Source of the DNA: Ignavibacterium sp.
Lineage (GTDB): Bacteria; Bacteroidota; Ignavibacteria; Ignavibacteriales; Ignavibacteriaceae
NCBI GenBank assembly: GCA_032027145.1
Contig: JAVSMP010000001.1
Span: 1,392,903-1,456,902, forward strand
Direction: 5' to 3'
Length of the DNA: 64,000 nucleotides
Below the pieces are notes generated by a model, which searched no databases, had not been told where the DNA came from, and saw only the letters and a program-made list of their open reading frames with translations. Positions 9,333-17,718 of this stretch are shown piece after piece. Each line of letters begins with the position of its first letter. Positions within the stretch are counted from its first letter, which is position 1. The position numbers and the translations under genes were made by a program.

Positions 9333-10031
9333 TTAGTTCAAGCTTTCTAATAATTCAGGTAATTTTGTTATTGAATCTATTTTATAATCTGCACTACCAT
9401 TGTCTGGGGGTGCATTCCAGCCTTTGTTCTGAACCCAGACAGTAAAACAACCGATTGCTTTTGCCGGAATAATATCATTTTCATAAGAGTCACCGATCAT
9501 TATTGTTTCTTTTGGATCTGCTTCCAGATCATTCAATGCAGTTTTAAATATTTGTTCGTTAGGTTTTCTTACTCCGAGTTTTGTAGAATCAATGACAGAG
9601 GAAAAATATTTTTTTAGAGATAGTTCCTGCAGAACTGTTTCAAGATTGCCATAGTAATTGGAAATTATTCCAAGTGAATATTGCGGCTTCAGATTTTCAA
9701 GTAATTCTTTAGATTTAATTATTGTAGTAATGACGTGTCTATAGCAATACTCACTCAGTTCATATACAATAAAACTGAAGTACGATGGCAGAAAAAAATT
9801 GTTTTGCAGATATTCCAATTGATAAAACAATTGTTTCTCTAAGGTTTGTTTCAGGTTAAATTCAGGCTTTATAATATTCACTATTTTTCTTTCAGAATAG
9901 ATAAATGCCTGTCTTAGATTTTCTTTTGTAACCGGTATATGGAAATGGACATAGGTCTCCCAAAATAATTCACTCCAGTGAATCCCATCTGTGTCGAGGG
10001 TTCCGCCAAAATCAAACAATATAGTTTTCAT
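9333..10031 (-). CDS. HAD-superfamily phosphatase
   Basis: All four HAD motifs are visible in 232 residues: DFGGTLD (motif I, nucleophile D7), IISNYYG (II), GVRKPNEQIF (III, Lys) and IMIGDSYENDIIPAKAIG (IV). Motif I has Gly where many phosphatases have a second Asp, which is common in HAD-IA members. The ATG at 10031 is chosen over a TTG one codon earlier because AAGGTG lies eight bases before it. The gene overlaps the end of the flippase-like gene. Between inositol-phosphate synthase and a CDP-alcohol transferase, a role in removing phosphate from inositol phosphate or a phosphatidylinositol-phosphate product is likely, but this is inference. Confidence 0.8.
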   Translation of the reverse strand: MKTILFDFGGTLDTDGIHWSELFWETYVHFHIPVTKENLRQAFIYSERKIVNIIKPEFNLKQTLEKQLFYQLEYLQNNFFLPSYFSFIVYELSEYCYRHVITTIIKSKELLENLKPQYSLGIISNYYGNLETVLQELSLKKYFSSVIDSTKLGVRKPNEQIFKTALNDLEADPKETIMIGDSYENDIIPAKAIGCFTVWVQNKGWNAPPDNGSADYKIDSITKLPELLESLN

Positions 10032-11031
10032 CAATTAACACCTTATTAATTTCTTTTTTAGTATTTCTTTTATCTGTAAACACCATTAAAAGTAAACCGA
10101 TCATTATCCAGAATAATTCCCTTATTCTGTTAACCAGCCCTATATAAACGCCTAATAAAGGAATAAAATTCAATAACTGCAGAGTTAGGTAAAGACCGCC
10201 TTCTTTAACTCCGACTTCAAAGGGAACAATGAATAGAAGATTTGAAATAATAGATGCGCCCGCATTAATTAATAACGAATCAAATAAAGTCGGCGAATAA
10301 CCAAGCGCAATCAGAATGAAATAAAACTCAAGAGTGCCTATCAGCCGGGATAGTAATTCAAAAATATTAGCTGCTAAAAAACTACCCGGGCGGTTGTTTA
10401 ATAATTCCTTTATGTTCTTATCAACATCATTTAAGAATTCCTCTTTATCACGGATAGTTCCGTTAAATTTTTTTAGCAGCGGTAGTTTAACAATAAAGTA
10501 AGCAAATGATTTTGTTACACCATTTTTATATCCTTTGATAAAGAAATAAGCAGCAGCAAGAAATACTGCAAGACAAACAGTTATAATTAAGTATGCTGTT
10601 CCGGAAACAGGCAGCCAAAAATATATCGCGGCTATTGCAGCTATCCAAAATAAAAATGACGATAAGAAGTGAAGCATCAGATATGAAATCGTTACAGAAA
10701 GCGCCCTGTTTAAACCTAAATGTTTTTTTAGTGCAATTACTTTATAAGGTTCACCGCCAAGATGAAAAAACGGAGTCATATAATTCAAAGCATAACTGCT
10801 TATTGTAATGGAAAACAAATCAGAAAAAGAAATTCTCTTATCGTTTATTATGTAATTCCAAGCAACTGTATTGAAGAAATATATGAACAGCCAAATCCCT
10901 ATAATCAGAGCAAAATACCAGCCGGTTTTTTGAATATTATCGATGATATTATTTATTCCGAAATCCCAGATGAGATAAACAAAAAAAGCAAAGCCTAAAA
11001 TGAACAAAATACTTTTTGTTTTATTTTTCAT
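10012..11031 (-). CDS. UPF0104 / LPG-synthase-type transmembrane protein (flippase-like)
   Basis: The 339-residue integral membrane protein has about eight membrane helices and the family landmarks YFFNTVAWNYI, MTPFFHLGGEPYKVIAL and FIVPFEVGVKEGGLYLTL. Relatives include the flippase half of MprF and the AglD/YbhN group, thought to move lipids or lipid-linked sugars across the inner membrane. The ATG at 11031 lies directly after the stop of the oxidoreductase gene, with AAGAG five bases upstream; an earlier ATG at 11046 overlaps that gene. In this operon it could flip the product phospholipid to the periplasmic leaflet. Confidence 0.8.
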   Translation of the reverse strand: MKNKTKSILFILGFAFFVYLIWDFGINNIIDNIQKTGWYFALIIGIWLFIYFFNTVAWNYIINDKRISFSDLFSITISSYALNYMTPFFHLGGEPYKVIALKKHLGLNRALSVTISYLMLHFLSSFLFWIAAIAAIYFWLPVSGTAYLIITVCLAVFLAAAYFFIKGYKNGVTKSFAYFIVKLPLLKKFNGTIRDKEEFLNDVDKNIKELLNNRPGSFLAANIFELLSRLIGTLEFYFILIALGYSPTLFDSLLINAGASIISNLLFIVPFEVGVKEGGLYLTLQLLNFIPLLGVYIGLVNRIRELFWIMIGLLLMVFTDKRNTKKEINKVLIDENYIV

Positions 11032-11032
11032 T

Positions 11033-12043
11033 TTAACTCTTAACATCGTACAACTCAGATGATCTTAAACATTCATTCAATAAGTAAACAGACTGGTATG
11101 CCTCATCAATCCACTGCACATTTTGTTTCTTTTTATCAACCGCATCGAAGAACTCAGAAAACATTTTCACATAAAGCGCTGAGTAATGTGATTTTTCTGA
11201 TGCATCCGGAACAACCAATTCTTCGGTTATATCTGCAGAAGTTTTCAACATCTTATTACCGCTCTGATAAAACAAGCTTCCGTTTGAACAAACTGCTTTT
11301 GCATCATTATGCCTTTTATCTGCTGCCCAGGTAACTGTTATTTGTGCAATACCTTTTTCTGATTCATAAATTACTGCCGCAGTATCTTCAGATTTATAAT
11401 TTGAATGACTAAGGGTTGTTAAGTGTGAAGATATTTTAATCGGTTTACCAAACATCCAGTTAACCAAATACAAGTAATGGATTCCTGTGTCAATTAAAAC
11501 TCCGCCGCCTTCTGTTTGTGCTGATGTTCGCCACTTGTTAAGTGTGGATTTTAATCCGGTATCTGCTTGCAGGCGGAAAACATTAAATTGGGCAAGTACT
11601 TTCTTGGATGCACTTTGTTCATCTATGAATTTTTTAAAATTTATCCATACCGGAGAATATTTATACTGATGACACGGTATAAAAATATTTCCGCTTTCAA
11701 GAAGCATCTTTTGTATTTTTTCAGCCTCACTTAGATTAAGAACGAAAGGTTTTTCACATATAATATGGAGATTGTTTTCAATGCTTTTCTTAATTATATC
11801 AAAATGAAATTCCGGGGGACAGGTTATATCTGCAAAATCAATTTTTTCATTGTTAATTAGTTCATCGAATGTAGTGTAGAATTTTATTTCAGGAAAATTT
11901 CTTTTGTTCTCTTTATAGTTTTCAATTACAGGTTCAACCGCTGCAACAATTTTTGCCCTGTCTTTTATATTGTCATTTTTATATGCATCAAGATGATTTG
12001 TTTGCGCAATATTACCGAATCCTATTATAGCTCCATTAAGCAT
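11033..12043 (-). CDS. Gfo/Idh/MocA-family NAD(P)-dependent oxidoreductase
   Basis: The protein opens with the Rossmann motif MLNGAIIGFGNIAQTNHLDA and carries the family signature HIICEKPFVLNLSEAEKI. The C-terminal domain includes GGGVLIDTGIHYLYLVNWMFG, with the D-x-x-x-H catalytic pattern. Members oxidise or reduce sugars and cyclitols, inositol 2-dehydrogenase being the type enzyme. I chose the ATG at 12043 rather than 12058 because GGAGA sits at the right distance from it; the gene then overlaps the CDP-alcohol transferase end by eight bases. Beside inositol-phosphate synthase and an aminotransferase, oxidation of an inositol or sugar ring to a ketone for amination is plausible. Confidence 0.85.
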   Translation of the reverse strand: MLNGAIIGFGNIAQTNHLDAYKNDNIKDRAKIVAAVEPVIENYKENKRNFPEIKFYTTFDELINNEKIDFADITCPPEFHFDIIKKSIENNLHIICEKPFVLNLSEAEKIQKMLLESGNIFIPCHQYKYSPVWINFKKFIDEQSASKKVLAQFNVFRLQADTGLKSTLNKWRTSAQTEGGGVLIDTGIHYLYLVNWMFGKPIKISSHLTTLSHSNYKSEDTAAVIYESEKGIAQITVTWAADKRHNDAKAVCSNGSLFYQSGNKMLKTSADITEELVVPDASEKSHYSALYVKMFSEFFDAVDKKKQNVQWIDEAYQSVYLLNECLRSSELYDVKS

Positions 12044-12968
12044 AGACGTTCTCCACATTTAATCTTTTTGCTTTATCAAGTATTTCCTGCGAGTTCTGCT
12101 CGTGTTTATATACTACCCATATAAGCAGGATATTCAGTATTGAAATTTCAAAAATGAAATACAGCTGCAAATAACCGGTAAGTATTGATAAGAAAAGAAC
12201 CATCATTCTTGTATTAGTTGTAAGGATATTATAATACTTAATAAGTTTTTTATTCTTTTCACTGAACATTTTCTGTATTTCAGCAGGCAGTTGATCGGGA
12301 AATTGTCTGGAAACAAAAGTGATTAAGTTTATAGATTTTTTAGAGAAGTATTCCTGTTCAATCGTATAATTTATATAGACTCTCATCAGAAATTTTTTAA
12401 TGAAATGCTTTCGCCAGCTAAGTTCTTCGTAAAGCAATTGAAGCTCATTAGATTTTACAACTTCACTTTTGTTTTCACCAAAAACCATATAGAGATAATA
12501 ATTACGATAATAGTCTGCCATAGCAGATTGTAAAGAGTGGCTGATACCGGCGATTATTGCAAGCAGAAAAATAGTGTACGAACTTCCGGACTCTATTAAC
12601 CTGAAGCATAAATGAATGTAAATACTAATAAACCATAAATTACCTCCGAAGCCGTCAAGTATTCTTCCATACATACTTTTTCTGTCAGTCATTCGTGCAA
12701 GCTGTCCATCGGCACTATCTAATGCTTCGGCACTGATAAGCATTAAAATACCGATCATATTTATCATAAGATTGTTATAATAAAAAAGATGTCCCGCGAT
12801 TACTCCGATAAAGATGCTTAATATTGTAACAGCATTTGGAGTCATTCCAATTTTCTTAGAGCCGAGTGCAATTAAATAACCAAGCGGTCTGTAGAAAATT
12901 TTATCCAGCAGTTCTTCGGTTTCTCTCGATTTAAATGTATTGTCAATTTTTGATTTGAGCTGAGACAT
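12036..12968 (-). CDS. CDP-alcohol phosphotransferase family membrane enzyme, atypical motif
   Basis: The 310-residue protein has several membrane helices and the CDP-OH-P motif DSADGQLAR (D84, D87, G88, A91, R92) followed at canonical spacing by G101 and D105. The fourth motif aspartate, the proposed catalytic base, is Gly109 (sequence LDGFGGN). A polar insertion (about residues 155-225) with a conserved-looking ELSWRKHFIKKFL segment lies between membrane parts. Family members join a CDP-activated alcohol to a second alcohol, for example in phosphatidylinositol-phosphate or di-inositol-phosphate synthesis. ATG 12968 with AGG nine bases upstream is preferred over a TTG at 12974. It overlaps genes at both ends. 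Confidence 0.82.
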   Translation of the reverse strand: MSQLKSKIDNTFKSRETEELLDKIFYRPLGYLIALGSKKIGMTPNAVTILSIFIGVIAGHLFYYNNLMINMIGILMLISAEALDSADGQLARMTDRKSMYGRILDGFGGNLWFISIYIHLCFRLIESGSSYTIFLLAIIAGISHSLQSAMADYYRNYYLYMVFGENKSEVVKSNELQLLYEELSWRKHFIKKFLMRVYINYTIEQEYFSKKSINLITFVSRQFPDQLPAEIQKMFSEKNKKLIKYYNILTTNTRMMVLFLSILTGYLQLYFIFEISILNILLIWVVYKHEQNSQEILDKAKRLNVENVYA

Positions 12969-14304
12969 ATTCAAAAACCTCTTCCATTATTTCTATTCCT
13001 TCTTCAGCAATATCCTGAGTAATTACCAAAGGAGGGTTTATTCTGATATCAGGATTATAACCCATAATTATCAATCCACGCTTTAAACATTCCTGAAAGA
13101 TCATTTGAGTGTATTTCTTATCCAATTTTTCATTACTGTTTTTATTCTTAGTCAGTTCAATACCAATCATTAACCCTTTACCGCGAACATCAGAGACGAA
13201 ATCGAATTTCTCCTGAAATGCTTTTAATCTTTCAAGCATAAATGCGCCAACCTTTGCAGAGTTTTCAACCAATCCATCTTCGATGATTATTTTTAATGTT
13301 ATATATGCCGCTGCCGATGCAATTGGATTTCCACCATAACTTGAGGAACTGCCGGACGGATTTGCAAATGGTTTTGCATTAATAATTTCTTCGTTTGATA
13401 GTAATCCCGTCATAGGAAATCCGCCGCCAAAACCTTTTCCAATTGTTATTATATCAGGGACAATATCATCGTGCTGACATCCGAACATTTTTCCGGTTCT
13501 TCCAAAGCCTGTAATCATTTCATCAACAATTAATAATGCTCCGATTTTATGCGCTGTCTTTTGAAGTTCTGCTAAATATCCTTTTGGCGGAATCACATTT
13601 CCATTAGTGCCTTGTATTGGCTCAACTATAAAAGCTGCAATTTGATTTGTGGTTTCATATCTGATTTTATCTTCAATAAACTTTACACATCTAAAATCAC
13701 AGACAGGTAATGTTTCATTGAAAGGGCAGTGATTACAGTTTGCATAGGGTGTAGAAAATGTACCAACAGGCAAGGGACCTAATCCATTTTTAAATGTATC
13801 ACTAAGTAAACCCAATACACCCATTGTCTTTCCGTGGAAACCGCCCCAGAAACTTATAAACTCATATTTTTTAGTATAAGATTTTGCAAGCCGTAATGCA
13901 GCTTCAACAGCTTCTGCACCGCTGCTGTAGAACTGACTTCTGTTTAAATCACCCGGACTTACTTCTGCTAAAAGTTCAACAAGTTTTGCTCTAGATTCTG
14001 TAGTAAAACTACCCACATGGATTTTAGCAAGCTGGTTGGAAAGATATTTGACATACTTTGGATGATTGTATCCCAGACTCGCAACGCCTACGCCGGCAAA
14101 AAAATCAATAAATCTGTTTCCGTCAATATCTTCAACTAAAGCACCTTCTCCTTTTGCTGTAACAATTTTTGAAGATGTTGCGATTGTTTGAGTTCCGGGT
14201 GCAATAAACTTTTGTTCTTCATTAAATATCTTTAACGAATTACTGCCCGGTATTTCAGTTTTTATTAGTGAATACTTTTTTGTCTTTTTAGTTTTGGTTA
14301 ACAT
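12943..14304 (-). CDS. Class III PLP-dependent aminotransferase
   Basis: The 453-residue fold-type I enzyme shows the class III pattern: GVGVASLGYNHPKYVKYL near the N-terminus, FYSSGAEAVEAALRLA for phosphate binding, LLIVDEMITGFGRTGKMFG with the PLP-pyridine Asp, and PDIITIGKGFGGGFPMTG with the Schiff-base Lys. A Cys-rich insert (CNHCPFNETLPVCDFRC, about residues 190-206) has four cysteines and might bind a metal. Substrates of the class are usually omega-amines or acetylornithine; here an oxidised cyclitol or sugar is possible but untested. AAAGG lies nine bases before ATG, and the gene overlaps both neighbours. Confidence 0.88.
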   Translation of the reverse strand: MLTKTKKTKKYSLIKTEIPGSNSLKIFNEEQKFIAPGTQTIATSSKIVTAKGEGALVEDIDGNRFIDFFAGVGVASLGYNHPKYVKYLSNQLAKIHVGSFTTESRAKLVELLAEVSPGDLNRSQFYSSGAEAVEAALRLAKSYTKKYEFISFWGGFHGKTMGVLGLLSDTFKNGLGPLPVGTFSTPYANCNHCPFNETLPVCDFRCVKFIEDKIRYETTNQIAAFIVEPIQGTNGNVIPPKGYLAELQKTAHKIGALLIVDEMITGFGRTGKMFGCQHDDIVPDIITIGKGFGGGFPMTGLLSNEEIINAKPFANPSGSSSSYGGNPIASAAAYITLKIIIEDGLVENSAKVGAFMLERLKAFQEKFDFVSDVRGKGLMIGIELTKNKNSNEKLDKKYTQMIFQECLKRGLIIMGYNPDIRINPPLVITQDIAEEGIEIMEEVFEYVSAQIKN

Positions 14305-15115
14305 AATCTAATACCTTTCTATGAATTAATTTTCCAATAGCTTCAGCAGCTTTATCTCTAACCGGTGCAAAACTTGGCCAATCATTAACATCAATAACAG
14401 AAATTGATCCTGTTGGTGAGATAATAACATCACCGCCAAACACATCCAGCCCTAAGATTTTTGCTGATAAAAAAGCTAATTTTTTAAGTTTATCCACATC
14501 AAATGGAATGTGATTATTCCCATTCAGATAATACCAATAGAAATATTCTTCCTCATTTATACCATAAAACTTTATAGTATCACCCGGCAAATGCTCCTGA
14601 ATAATTGCATTTTTAATTCCTCTTCTGATAAACTCTTCTAATGTGGTTAAAAGTTCTCCTTTCGAATAGATGAGAGTAACATCTTCTTTATGTTCAGCAT
14701 GAACATCACCTCTTTTGAGCCAAAGTTTTTTTGCACCGAATAGACCGAAGTAATCTTCTGAGATATTGCTATCATTTAAAAAAATACTTTTGGGAAACGG
14801 AACTTTGTGGTCTGTCAGCATTTTTATCATAGTAGTTCTGTATGAGTTTAATGAAGCAGTTGGAGAGTTTATAATAAATCTCCCTTCCGATTCTAATTCT
14901 TTTAGCTTTGATAATCCGGTAATGCCTTGAGCCATTGAGAAAATATAGTCTTCCTCAATTCCGTAGGTTTCAATAAATGATTCATCGTAAATTGAAACTT
15001 TATGACCGAATGTCTTTAATACTTCTGCTGTTATGTTCAGTATTAAAGAATCGTTTGTAATATGATTTGGTGAATAAAGCTCTTTTCTTTTAACACCTGC
15101 AAAATTTAGTCTCAT
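14288..15115 (-). CDS. ATP-grasp ligase-like protein of unknown substrate
   Basis: The 275-residue protein has an ATP-grasp layout: a preATP region, the central segment KKLWLKRGDVHAEHKEDVTL with candidate ATP-binding Lys, AIIQEHLPGDTIKFYGI, and the metal-binding end GGDVIISPTGSISVIDVNDW. The final D-x-N is the usual Mg2+ site. ATP-grasp enzymes join a carboxylate to an amine or phosphorylate a polyol; the C-terminus vaguely recalls RimK ligases and inositol-phosphate kinases. I do not recognise a characterised close relative. It is first in the tightly overlapping biosynthetic block, 89 bases after MlaD, so it may have its own promoter. Confidence 0.75.
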   Translation of the reverse strand: MRLNFAGVKRKELYSPNHITNDSLILNITAEVLKTFGHKVSIYDESFIETYGIEEDYIFSMAQGITGLSKLKELESEGRFIINSPTASLNSYRTTMIKMLTDHKVPFPKSIFLNDSNISEDYFGLFGAKKLWLKRGDVHAEHKEDVTLIYSKGELLTTLEEFIRRGIKNAIIQEHLPGDTIKFYGINEEEYFYWYYLNGNNHIPFDVDKLKKLAFLSAKILGLDVFGGDVIISPTGSISVIDVNDWPSFAPVRDKAAEAIGKLIHRKVLDYVNQN

Positions 15116-15204
15116 AATTTTTTATGCTTTGGTTAGTAAGTCTTTTACATTTTGTTACAATAAATTTTAATTTCTTTAAGCCCTTATGTTCAAACAATTA
15201 ACTG

Positions 15205-16167
15205 CTAAAAAACTGATACATTTATATATCTATCCGGATTTTCTTTAATATCATTTATGAGTTTGCTCATATCAATTATCAATTCACTTAAATTCAAATA
15301 AAGTCTCTTATCGTTTAATAATCCATTAACAATTGTGCTGTCCTGGTTAGCTGATTTAAGTACAATATTCAACTGATCTGCAGAGCTGTTAAGATTATTG
15401 TATAAGGAATCATTTGTTAACAGTTTTCCCAACGTTCCTTTTCCGTCGTTTAAGTTATCACCCAGCAACTTCAATTCAGTAATTGCTGATGAAAGGTTGT
15501 TATATAACTTATCATCAGTTAAAAGTTTATTTAACGATCCGTTTTCATTTTGAAGTGATGTAAGAGTGAAATCAATTTTATACAGGATATGATTAAGTTT
15601 ATCAATCAGGTCGGAATTATTAATCAGTTTCCCAACAGTGCCGTTTCCTTTAACTATTGCCTCAGTAATATCTTTTATATTCTCAAGTGTTTTATTAAAA
15701 TTTTCTATCCCTGGTTTTAGATTTTCCGAAATGTTATCAATTGAAATGACTTGTTCCTGCTCAATAAATGAGTTATCCGGAATAATATTTTCATCAGGAC
15801 TGCCGATTTTTATATCAATAAATTTTTCACCAAGAATTCCTATGCTTGTAATTCTGGCTCTTGAATCCATCCTTATCTTACTTTTATACTCAGTTTTTAT
15901 TTTCAGTTTGATTCTTATCTCAGCTTTTGAATGTACCATAAGAAATTCGATATCATCAATTTCACCAATTTTATAACCGCCCAATGTAACCGGGGCACCG
16001 TTGACCAAGCCCGCAGTATTATCTAGCTTGATAAAAAGATTATATGTACTGGAGAAAAGGAAATTGTTTGTGCCTATTAAAACGCTAAAAATTAATAGGA
16101 TTACAATGCCGATAAAAACTGTAAAACCTATCTTAAGATTATTACTTTTTTGTCTATGCTCTCTCAT
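15205..16167 (-). CDS. mlaD: MlaD/MCE-domain lipid-transport protein
   Basis: A single N-terminal membrane anchor (about residues 10-30) is followed by one MCE domain (LFIKLDNTAGLVNGAPVTLGGYKIGEI...). The long helical tail contains at least three repeats of the type GTLGKLLTNDSLYNNL, common in bacterial MCE proteins. MCE hexamers carry lipids between the inner membrane and the periplasm or outer membrane. I place the start at ATG 16167, overlapping mlaF by 14 bases; upstream alternatives would add a charged extension before the usual NLKIGFTVF start. It directly follows MlaE and MlaF. Confidence 0.87.
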   Translation of the reverse strand: MREHRQKSNNLKIGFTVFIGIVILLIFSVLIGTNNFLFSSTYNLFIKLDNTAGLVNGAPVTLGGYKIGEIDDIEFLMVHSKAEIRIKLKIKTEYKSKIRMDSRARITSIGILGEKFIDIKIGSPDENIIPDNSFIEQEQVISIDNISENLKPGIENFNKTLENIKDITEAIVKGNGTVGKLINNSDLIDKLNHILYKIDFTLTSLQNENGSLNKLLTDDKLYNNLSSAITELKLLGDNLNDGKGTLGKLLTNDSLYNNLNSSADQLNIVLKSANQDSTIVNGLLNDKRLYLNLSELIIDMSKLINDIKENPDRYINVSVF

Positions 16168-16927
16168 AAAGTTCTGCTTTAATTTTGTTTGATGTAGATT
16201 CATCGTAGTAGATCTCATAAAAGAAATCTTTTATAAACTGATTATTTGATTGAAGTATTTCTTTAACACTTCCAGAGAGCACAACTTTCCCTTCGCTGAT
16301 AACACTTAAAACATCGCCGATCATAATTGCATCATTTAATATATGAGTAACAATTACTGATGTAGTTCCTGCTCTTTTTAATTTCTTAATGAGATCCAGA
16401 ATTGCTTTTGAATTAATGGGGTCTAATCCGGTTGTAGGCTCATCAAAAAGAATTATCTTTGGGTCTGTTGCAAGTGCCCTCGCAATTGCTAAACGTTTTT
16501 TCATACCGCCGCTTAGTTCGTCCGGATACATGTTTTCTGATCCGTTCAGATTAACAAATGATAAAATTTCTTTTACTTTTCTCTTTATTTGTTCTTCACT
16601 TTTATCTGTAAAATAGGAAAGGAAGTAAGCGGTATTTTCAGCAGTTGTTAAAGAATCAAAAAGTGCATTTCCCTGGAAAACAAATCCGATTTTTCTTCTG
16701 ATAGCCAGAATCTGCTGCTCATTTAGTGTTGTTATATCTTTTCCATCAATAATAACTTTGCCTTGATCGGTTTGCAGTAATCCTAAAATCACTTTAAGAA
16801 TAGTGCTTTTTCCTGCTCCGCTTGGACCAAGAATTACATGCACACTGTTTTTCTCTACATTAAGAGAAACATCTTCAAGTATAAGCCTTTCATCAAATCG
16901 TAAAGATATATTCTGCAGCTTGATCAT
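16154..16927 (-). CDS. mlaF: MlaF-type ABC transporter ATPase
   Basis: The 257-residue ATPase has Walker A GPSGAGKST, signature LSGGMKKRLAIARAL, Walker B KIILFDEPTTGLDP and the H-loop in VIVTHILNDA. Its sequence type (SLRFDERLILEDVSLNVEKN... FVFQGNALFDSLT) is that of the Mla/Ttg2A group, which powers MCE lipid transport. It begins two bases after the end of mlaE and overlaps mlaD, so the three form one complex operon. Confidence 0.93.
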   Translation of the reverse strand: MIKLQNISLRFDERLILEDVSLNVEKNSVHVILGPSGAGKSTILKVILGLLQTDQGKVIIDGKDITTLNEQQILAIRRKIGFVFQGNALFDSLTTAENTAYFLSYFTDKSEEQIKRKVKEILSFVNLNGSENMYPDELSGGMKKRLAIARALATDPKIILFDEPTTGLDPINSKAILDLIKKLKRAGTTSVIVTHILNDAIMIGDVLSVISEGKVVLSGSVKEILQSNNQFIKDFFYEIYYDESTSNKIKAELYERA

Positions 16928-16929
16928 TT

Positions 16930-17718
16930 TTACATAATCTCCCAGACAACTTTTGTAAAGATGAAATCCAGAAACAACACAACTATTGATGAAGTAACCA
17001 CTGCGTTAATTGAATTTTTACCAAGATTAGTTGTTCCGCCTTTTGTTATTAGTCCGTAATAGCACCCTATACTGGCTATGAAAAAGGAAAAGAATACCGG
17101 TTTTATTACACCGACAAAAATATCTTTAAACTGAAGCACGTTTATAGCAGTATTCCAGAAGTAGGCAAGGTCTATATGAAAAGTAGAATTTGTAACCAAC
17201 ATTCCGCCGATAATTCCTGACATATCTGCAATCATTGTTAATGGAAGAAACATTATTAGTGCGGCAATCACCCGAGGTACAATAAGTTTTTCGACTGGAT
17301 TTAAGCCAAACGCGCATAATGCATCAATTTGTTCGCTTAATTGCATAGCGCCGATTTCAGATGCATTTTTTGCACTCGTACGTGCAGCAAGTAAAAGACC
17401 GGTTATAACTGGTCCAAGCTCTCTGATCATTCCTAATGAAATCGTACGGCTGATAAGCATAGCTGCACCGAACTTTTCAAGATTATGACCGGTTTCAATT
17501 GCTAAAATTACACCGGAGAAAAGACCGCCGAGTGAAACAAGAACGAGAGCTTTTGTTCCTATCAGATACATTTCACTTAAAACTACATCAAGGTTTTTTC
17601 TTACTGTTGGCATTAATTTAAATATGTCAATAACTAACAGGGTATAATCCTGTAACTTCTTAATTTTATCTAAGAATGATTTTTGAAAACTCGTTTTTGA
17701 ATCAACTAAATTCATCAT
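16930..17718 (-). CDS. mlaE: MlaE-type lipid ABC permease
   Basis: The 262-residue permease shows the MlaE family core: SLGGLFSGVILAIETGHNLEKFG, LGMIRELGPVITGLLLAARTSAKNASEIGAMQLSEQIDAL and a C-terminal pair of membrane helices. Two copies pair with MlaF to form the inner-membrane part of an MCE transporter. The start codon overlaps the stop of the nucleotidyltransferase gene by four bases (ATGA), coupling lipid transport to that enzyme. Confidence 0.93.
   Translation of the reverse strand: MMNLVDSKTSFQKSFLDKIKKLQDYTLLVIDIFKLMPTVRKNLDVVLSEMYLIGTKALVLVSLGGLFSGVILAIETGHNLEKFGAAMLISRTISLGMIRELGPVITGLLLAARTSAKNASEIGAMQLSEQIDALCAFGLNPVEKLIVPRVIAALIMFLPLTMIADMSGIIGGMLVTNSTFHIDLAYFWNTAINVLQFKDIFVGVIKPVFFSFFIASIGCYYGLITKGGTTNLGKNSINAVVTSSIVVLFLDFIFTKVVWEIM

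Noticed and set aside
12036-12968. Reading the CDP-alcohol transferase as an ordinary phosphatidylglycerophosphate or phosphatidylserine synthase
   Set aside because: It is far longer (310 residues), has an atypical last motif residue and sits with inositol-phosphate synthase rather than with phospholipid housekeeping genes.
12943-14304. Calling the class III aminotransferase an acetylornithine aminotransferase (argD)
   Set aside because: No arginine-synthesis gene is near and the gene overlaps lipid-pathway genes on both sides; family features alone do not fix the substrate.
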